DNA from: Sphingobacteriales bacterium
Lineage (GTDB): Bacteria > Bacteroidota > Bacteroidia > Sphingobacteriales > Sphingobacteriaceae
Direction: 5' to 3'
Length of the DNA stretch: 64,000 nt
Assembly: GCA_026390835.1 (NCBI GenBank)
Contig: JAPLFD010000016.1
Coordinates: forward strand, 124,001-188,000
Shown here: one piece after another, positions 61,265 through 64,000 of the stretch
How the letters are laid out: each line of letters begins with the position of its first letter
How positions within the stretch are numbered: the stretch's first letter is position 1
Program-made: the position numbers and the translations under genes
The notes under the pieces: model-generated
Database searches by the model: none
What the model was told of the DNA's origin: nothing
What the model saw: the letters and a program-made list of their open reading frames with translations, nothing else

Positions 61265-62287
61265 ATGAAACTTTCTGTTTTAGTGTTAATCAATGCCTTG
61301 GCAGTTGCCCTATCTTTAGCACTGTTAAACTTCTACTTTCAGCACAATTGGCTTTACATGTTGGCTACCCTGGCGGTTGCCCTCGGCACCAGTTTTGTTG
61401 TATTTTACTACCTTACCGAACGTTTTGTGTACAGTAAAATTAAGCTTATCTACAAGCTTATTCACAATTTAAAATTGGGGAAAGATTTAAAAGATGCACT
61501 TGGCGAATATGTGAGTGATGATCCCATTTACGATGTAGAGCAAGAAGTAAAAGAATGGGCTATCAATAAAAAATCGGAAATAGATAGTTTAAAGAAACAA
61601 GAAGAGTTTCGTCGAGAATTTTTGGCCAACATTTCTCATGAATTTAAAACGCCACTTTTTGCTATTCAAGGCTATATTGAAGCGCTGCAAGACGATTTAT
61701 TATCTAACCCGGAACAAACCGAAAGGTTTCTTAACAAAGCAGCCAAAAATGTGGACCGATTGAGTTATTTGATAAAAGATTTAGATGCCATTTCTAAACT
61801 TGAAAGCGGCGAATTACCCATCAATTACGAAATTTTTGATATTAGCGCCTTGTTGCAAGAAGTGGTAGAATCGCTTGAATTACAAGCAAAAAAACACCAC
61901 ATAAACCTTGAATATAAAGACAAATACCAAACTGTAACTAAGGTAGAAGCCGATAGAGAAAAAATAAGACAAGTTTTGGTTAACCTGATTGATAACTCTA
62001 TAAAATACGGAAAACCCAATGGTACTACTGCCCTTAAATTATTCGAATTACACGATCAAATATTGGTTGAAGTAACTGATGATGGTGTGGGTATAGAAGA
62101 AAAATATCAGTCCCGTGTTTTCGAACGCTTTTATCGAACCGATCAAAGCCGTTCTAGAGAAATTGGTGGTTCTGGCTTAGGCTTGGCCATTGTAAAACAC
62201 ATGCTCGAAGCTCAAAACCAAACTATTACCGTTCGTAGTACCGAGGGCATAGGCTCTACCTTTGGCTTTACCCTCCAGAAAGCATAG
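61265..62287 (+). CDS. PhoR-like sensor histidine kinase
   Basis: The protein has 340 residues. Two N-terminal membrane helices (about 4-25 and 31-52) with almost no periplasmic loop are followed by a linker. The HisKA domain has FRREFLANISHEFKTPLFAIQGYIEAL. The HATPase domain has LVNLIDNSIKYG, EVTDDGVGIEEKYQSRVFERFYRTDQSRSREIGGSGLGLAIVKHMLE. No PAS or HAMP domain is obvious. No response regulator gene is adjacent. The next two genes encode a PhoU-like protein and a Pit transporter, so a role in phosphate sensing is likely (inference). It probably shares a transcript with the methyltransferase gene. Confidence 0.9.
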   Translation: MKLSVLVLINALAVALSLALLNFYFQHNWLYMLATLAVALGTSFVVFYYLTERFVYSKIKLIYKLIHNLKLGKDLKDALGEYVSDDPIYDVEQEVKEWAINKKSEIDSLKKQEEFRREFLANISHEFKTPLFAIQGYIEALQDDLLSNPEQTERFLNKAAKNVDRLSYLIKDLDAISKLESGELPINYEIFDISALLQEVVESLELQAKKHHINLEYKDKYQTVTKVEADREKIRQVLVNLIDNSIKYGKPNGTTALKLFELHDQILVEVTDDGVGIEEKYQSRVFERFYRTDQSRSREIGGSGLGLAIVKHMLEAQNQTITVRSTEGIGSTFGFTLQKA

Positions 62288-62288
62288 A

Positions 62289-62323
62289 CTTAACATTAAC
62301 TTAACAAAGCATTTATAACTTTG
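62289..62323 (+). promoter_or_regulatory. Pho-box-like TTAACA repeats and -7 box ahead of the DUF47-pit genes
   Basis: CTTAACA occurs at 62289-62295 and 62300-62306, an 11-base period (TTAACA-N5-TTAACA, the form of the Bacillus PhoP site). Nine bases later TAACTTTG (62316-62323) is a perfect -7 box, 20 bases before the ATG. Boxes that replace the -35/-33 element directly upstream of the -10/-7 element are the classic position for PhoB/PhoP activation. Confidence 0.65.
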
Positions 62324-62343
62324 ATTAATTAAAATCAACTCAA

Positions 62344-62991
62344 ATGTCATTAAACACCATCTTTCAGTACTTTATACCTAAGGACAAGAACTTTTTCCCA
62401 CTTTTTGAGCAGGCAAGCAACAATTTGATTAATATGGCCGAAGTATTAAACAAAGCCGTTAACACCAAAAATGTTGATGATCGCTTGGAGCTTTTTAAAG
62501 AGATTGAAACGATGGAACATATCGGCGACGATATAACCCACCAAATTTATTTAGAGCTAAGTAGAAATTTCATCACCCCATTTGATAGAGAAGATATTCA
62601 TCAATTAGCTAGTGCAATTGACGATGTGGCCGATTATATCCATGGTTCAGCAAATAGAATGCATTTATATAATGTGGACCACATTACCGAACCTATTCAG
62701 AAACTGGCCGAATTAATTTTACAAGCTGTGATAGACTTGGATAAGGCTATTAGGGAGTTGAAAAATTTAAAAAATAAAAGAGCTATTGCCGATTCTTGTA
62801 TACGCATCAACAGCATTGAAAACCAAGCCGATTATGTGTTCGACAAAGCTGTTGGCGAACTATTTGATTTCGAAAAGGATGCGGTTCAACTTATAAAATA
62901 CAAAGAAGTATTAGCGGCACTAGAAACCGCAACCGATATGTGCGAAGATGCAGCCAACGTATTGGAATCTATTTTAGTTAAACACGCTTAA
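62344..62991 (+). CDS. DUF47 family PhoU-like protein
   Basis: This 215-residue all-helical cytosolic protein has the DUF47 pattern LFEQASNNLINMAEVLNKAVNT, ETMEHIGDDITHQIYLELSRNFITPFDREDIHQLASAIDDVADYIHG and CIRINSIENQADYVFDKAVGELF, ending TATDMCEDAANVLESILVKHA. It resembles PhoU with its E/D-x-x-D metal-binding motifs. DUF47 genes are regularly paired with Pit phosphate transporters and are thought to control them. The pit gene starts 9 bases downstream. Confidence 0.93.
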   Translation: MSLNTIFQYFIPKDKNFFPLFEQASNNLINMAEVLNKAVNTKNVDDRLELFKEIETMEHIGDDITHQIYLELSRNFITPFDREDIHQLASAIDDVADYIHGSANRMHLYNVDHITEPIQKLAELILQAVIDLDKAIRELKNLKNKRAIADSCIRINSIENQADYVFDKAVGELFDFEKDAVQLIKYKEVLAALETATDMCEDAANVLESILVKHA

Positions 62992-63000
62992 GCAAGAGCT

Positions 63001-64000
63001 ATGGGCTTAACGCTACTTTTCATCATTATTGGGCTTGCCTTGGTATTCGATTATATCAATGGTTTTCACGATGCAGCCAATTCTATTGCCACAGTAGTTT
63101 CCACCAAAGTACTTAGTCCATTTCAGGCAGTGGTGTGGGCCGCCTTTTTTAACTTTCTAGCCTATTGGGTATTTGGTTTCGGCGTTGCCGATACCGTTGC
63201 CAAAACGGCAAACACCATGGATATTAACCTTACCGTTATTTTAGCCGGTATTATTGCTGCCATTGCTTGGAATTTATTAACGTGGTGGTTGGGTATTCCA
63301 TCTAGTTCATCGCATACCTTAATTGGCGGATTTGCCGGTGCAGCCATTGCACATGCCGGTGTAGGCTCGGTAGTATGGTATACAGCCGGTAAAGATGGCG
63401 GTTTGCCTTCGGGTGTATTGGTTATTGCATCGTTTATTGTATTAGCCCCACTTATTGGTATGTTGGTTTCTTACTTCTTATCGGTATGGCTTCTACATGC
63501 CTCTAAAAAAGCGATTTTACCTAAAATTTGGACTTTAGTCATCATGGCTATTACGGCGTTATTTGTACGTAGCCGAATGATATTTGAAATTAAAAAACCC
63601 CGTTTTGACTCCCATTTCTGGAGTGTTGTTGCAGAATCACACAATTTAAAATGGCTTTTATTCGCAGGAATTATTTTTTCGATAGGGTTTTTCTGCTTAA
63701 TTTTTAGCAGCTTAAGCGAAACCAAAGCAAGTGCCTGGTTGCGCAAAATGCAATTGGTATCTTCAGCAGCGTTTAGTTTGGGCCATGGTGGTAACGATTC
63801 GCAAAAAGTAATGGGTATTATTGCCGCTGCCGTAGCTGTTTACATTCACACCTCGGGCGTAGCACAAGAAAGCTTACCGGCTTGGTTAGATGTGGCCTTG
63901 CCGAATGGCGATAGCCCAGGTCATATTCCAGGGTGGATTCCTTTAGCGTGTTATTCTGTAATTGCTTTAGGAACACTAAGTGGTGGCTGGAAAATTGTAA
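63001..64000 (+). CDS. Pit family inorganic phosphate transporter (3' end outside the window)
   Basis: The frame opens at ATG 63001 and runs to the window end (333 codons seen). The PiT signature is in FDYINGFHDAANSIATVVSTKVLSPFQAVVWAAFFNF. The second half repeats it as LVSSAAFSLGHGGNDSQKVMGIIAAA. GIPSSSSHTLIGGFAGAAIAHAG is also typical. These are inverted-repeat halves of a membrane transporter for phosphate (metal-phosphate complex) with H+ or Na+. It lies 9 bases after the DUF47 gene in one operon preceded by a Pho-box-like element. About one quarter of the protein is missing. Confidence 0.95.
   Translation, partial: MGLTLLFIIIGLALVFDYINGFHDAANSIATVVSTKVLSPFQAVVWAAFFNFLAYWVFGFGVADTVAKTANTMDINLTVILAGIIAAIAWNLLTWWLGIPSSSSHTLIGGFAGAAIAHAGVGSVVWYTAGKDGGLPSGVLVIASFIVLAPLIGMLVSYFLSVWLLHASKKAILPKIWTLVIMAITALFVRSRMIFEIKKPRFDSHFWSVVAESHNLKWLLFAGIIFSIGFFCLIFSSLSETKASAWLRKMQLVSSAAFSLGHGGNDSQKVMGIIAAAVAVYIHTSGVAQESLPAWLDVALPNGDSPGHIPGWIPLACYSVIALGTLSGGWKIV

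Overview
The window is chromosomal DNA of a member of the Bacteroidota, most likely from the Sphingobacteriaceae (Pedobacter-like). This rests on four complete SusC/SusD pairs, GldD, a PorP/SprF protein next to a type B C-terminal sorting domain, DUF3127, DUF6702 and PspC/PadR genes. It also fits the repeated TAnnTTTG (-7) promoter boxes and the AT-rich intergenic DNA. The family assignment is inference from gene style; no rRNA is present to fix it.

Layout. 1-1196: a PspC-domain membrane protein (cut by the window edge) behind a PadR repressor gene with a clear operator. 1410-16900: three successive SusC/SusD-type outer-membrane uptake units, each closed by its own intrinsic terminator and none carrying an enzyme or a regulator; the second also has a DUF1735-like lipoprotein. 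16896-18198: DoxX and LD-carboxypeptidase. 18246-21083: metG, an OmpA-type lipoprotein and tRNA-Arg(CCT). 21156-23461: an unknown membrane protein and a fused SpmA/SpmB-type protein. 23464-28558: DUF6702, HupE/UreJ-like, M1 peptidase and ChaN-like genes. These are interrupted at 23983-24728 by a 42-bp minisatellite, a second copy of the hupE 5' end and structured intergenic repeats.

28555-43287 is a complete polysaccharide utilisation locus, probably for laminarin or another beta-1,3-glucan. It has a membrane-spanning Y_Y_Y/LuxR-type regulator, then divergently SusC, SusD, two PKD-bearing surface lipoproteins, a PKD-GH16 endo-glucanase and a GH3 beta-glucosidase, and it ends at a convergent membrane-bound AraC regulator. 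Three copies of an 11-bp direct repeat lie between the LuxR-type regulator and susC, and a long terminator-like hairpin sits just upstream of the GH3 start.

43514-47780: a large type IX secretion cargo protein with an internal 283-residue duplication, followed by its PorP/SprF partner. 47829-50164: amidase and gltX. 50276-52663: an S9 peptidase. 52680-56281: a leftward cluster of TPR protein, ComA-like, aroE and gldD. 56551-59422: a small orphan lipoprotein and an OmpR/histidine kinase pair. 59637-60005: DUF3127 with an SSB-like acidic tip. 60074-64000: RNA methyltransferase, PhoR-like kinase, PhoU-like DUF47 protein and a Pit phosphate transporter (cut by the window end). TTAACA direct repeats of about 11-bp period precede both the DUF47 gene and the other histidine kinase gene.

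No phage, transposase or CRISPR array was found. The most unusual pieces are the minisatellite with its duplicated gene start, the candidate operators (PadR, PUL regulator, Pho-like) and the enzyme-free SusCD series.
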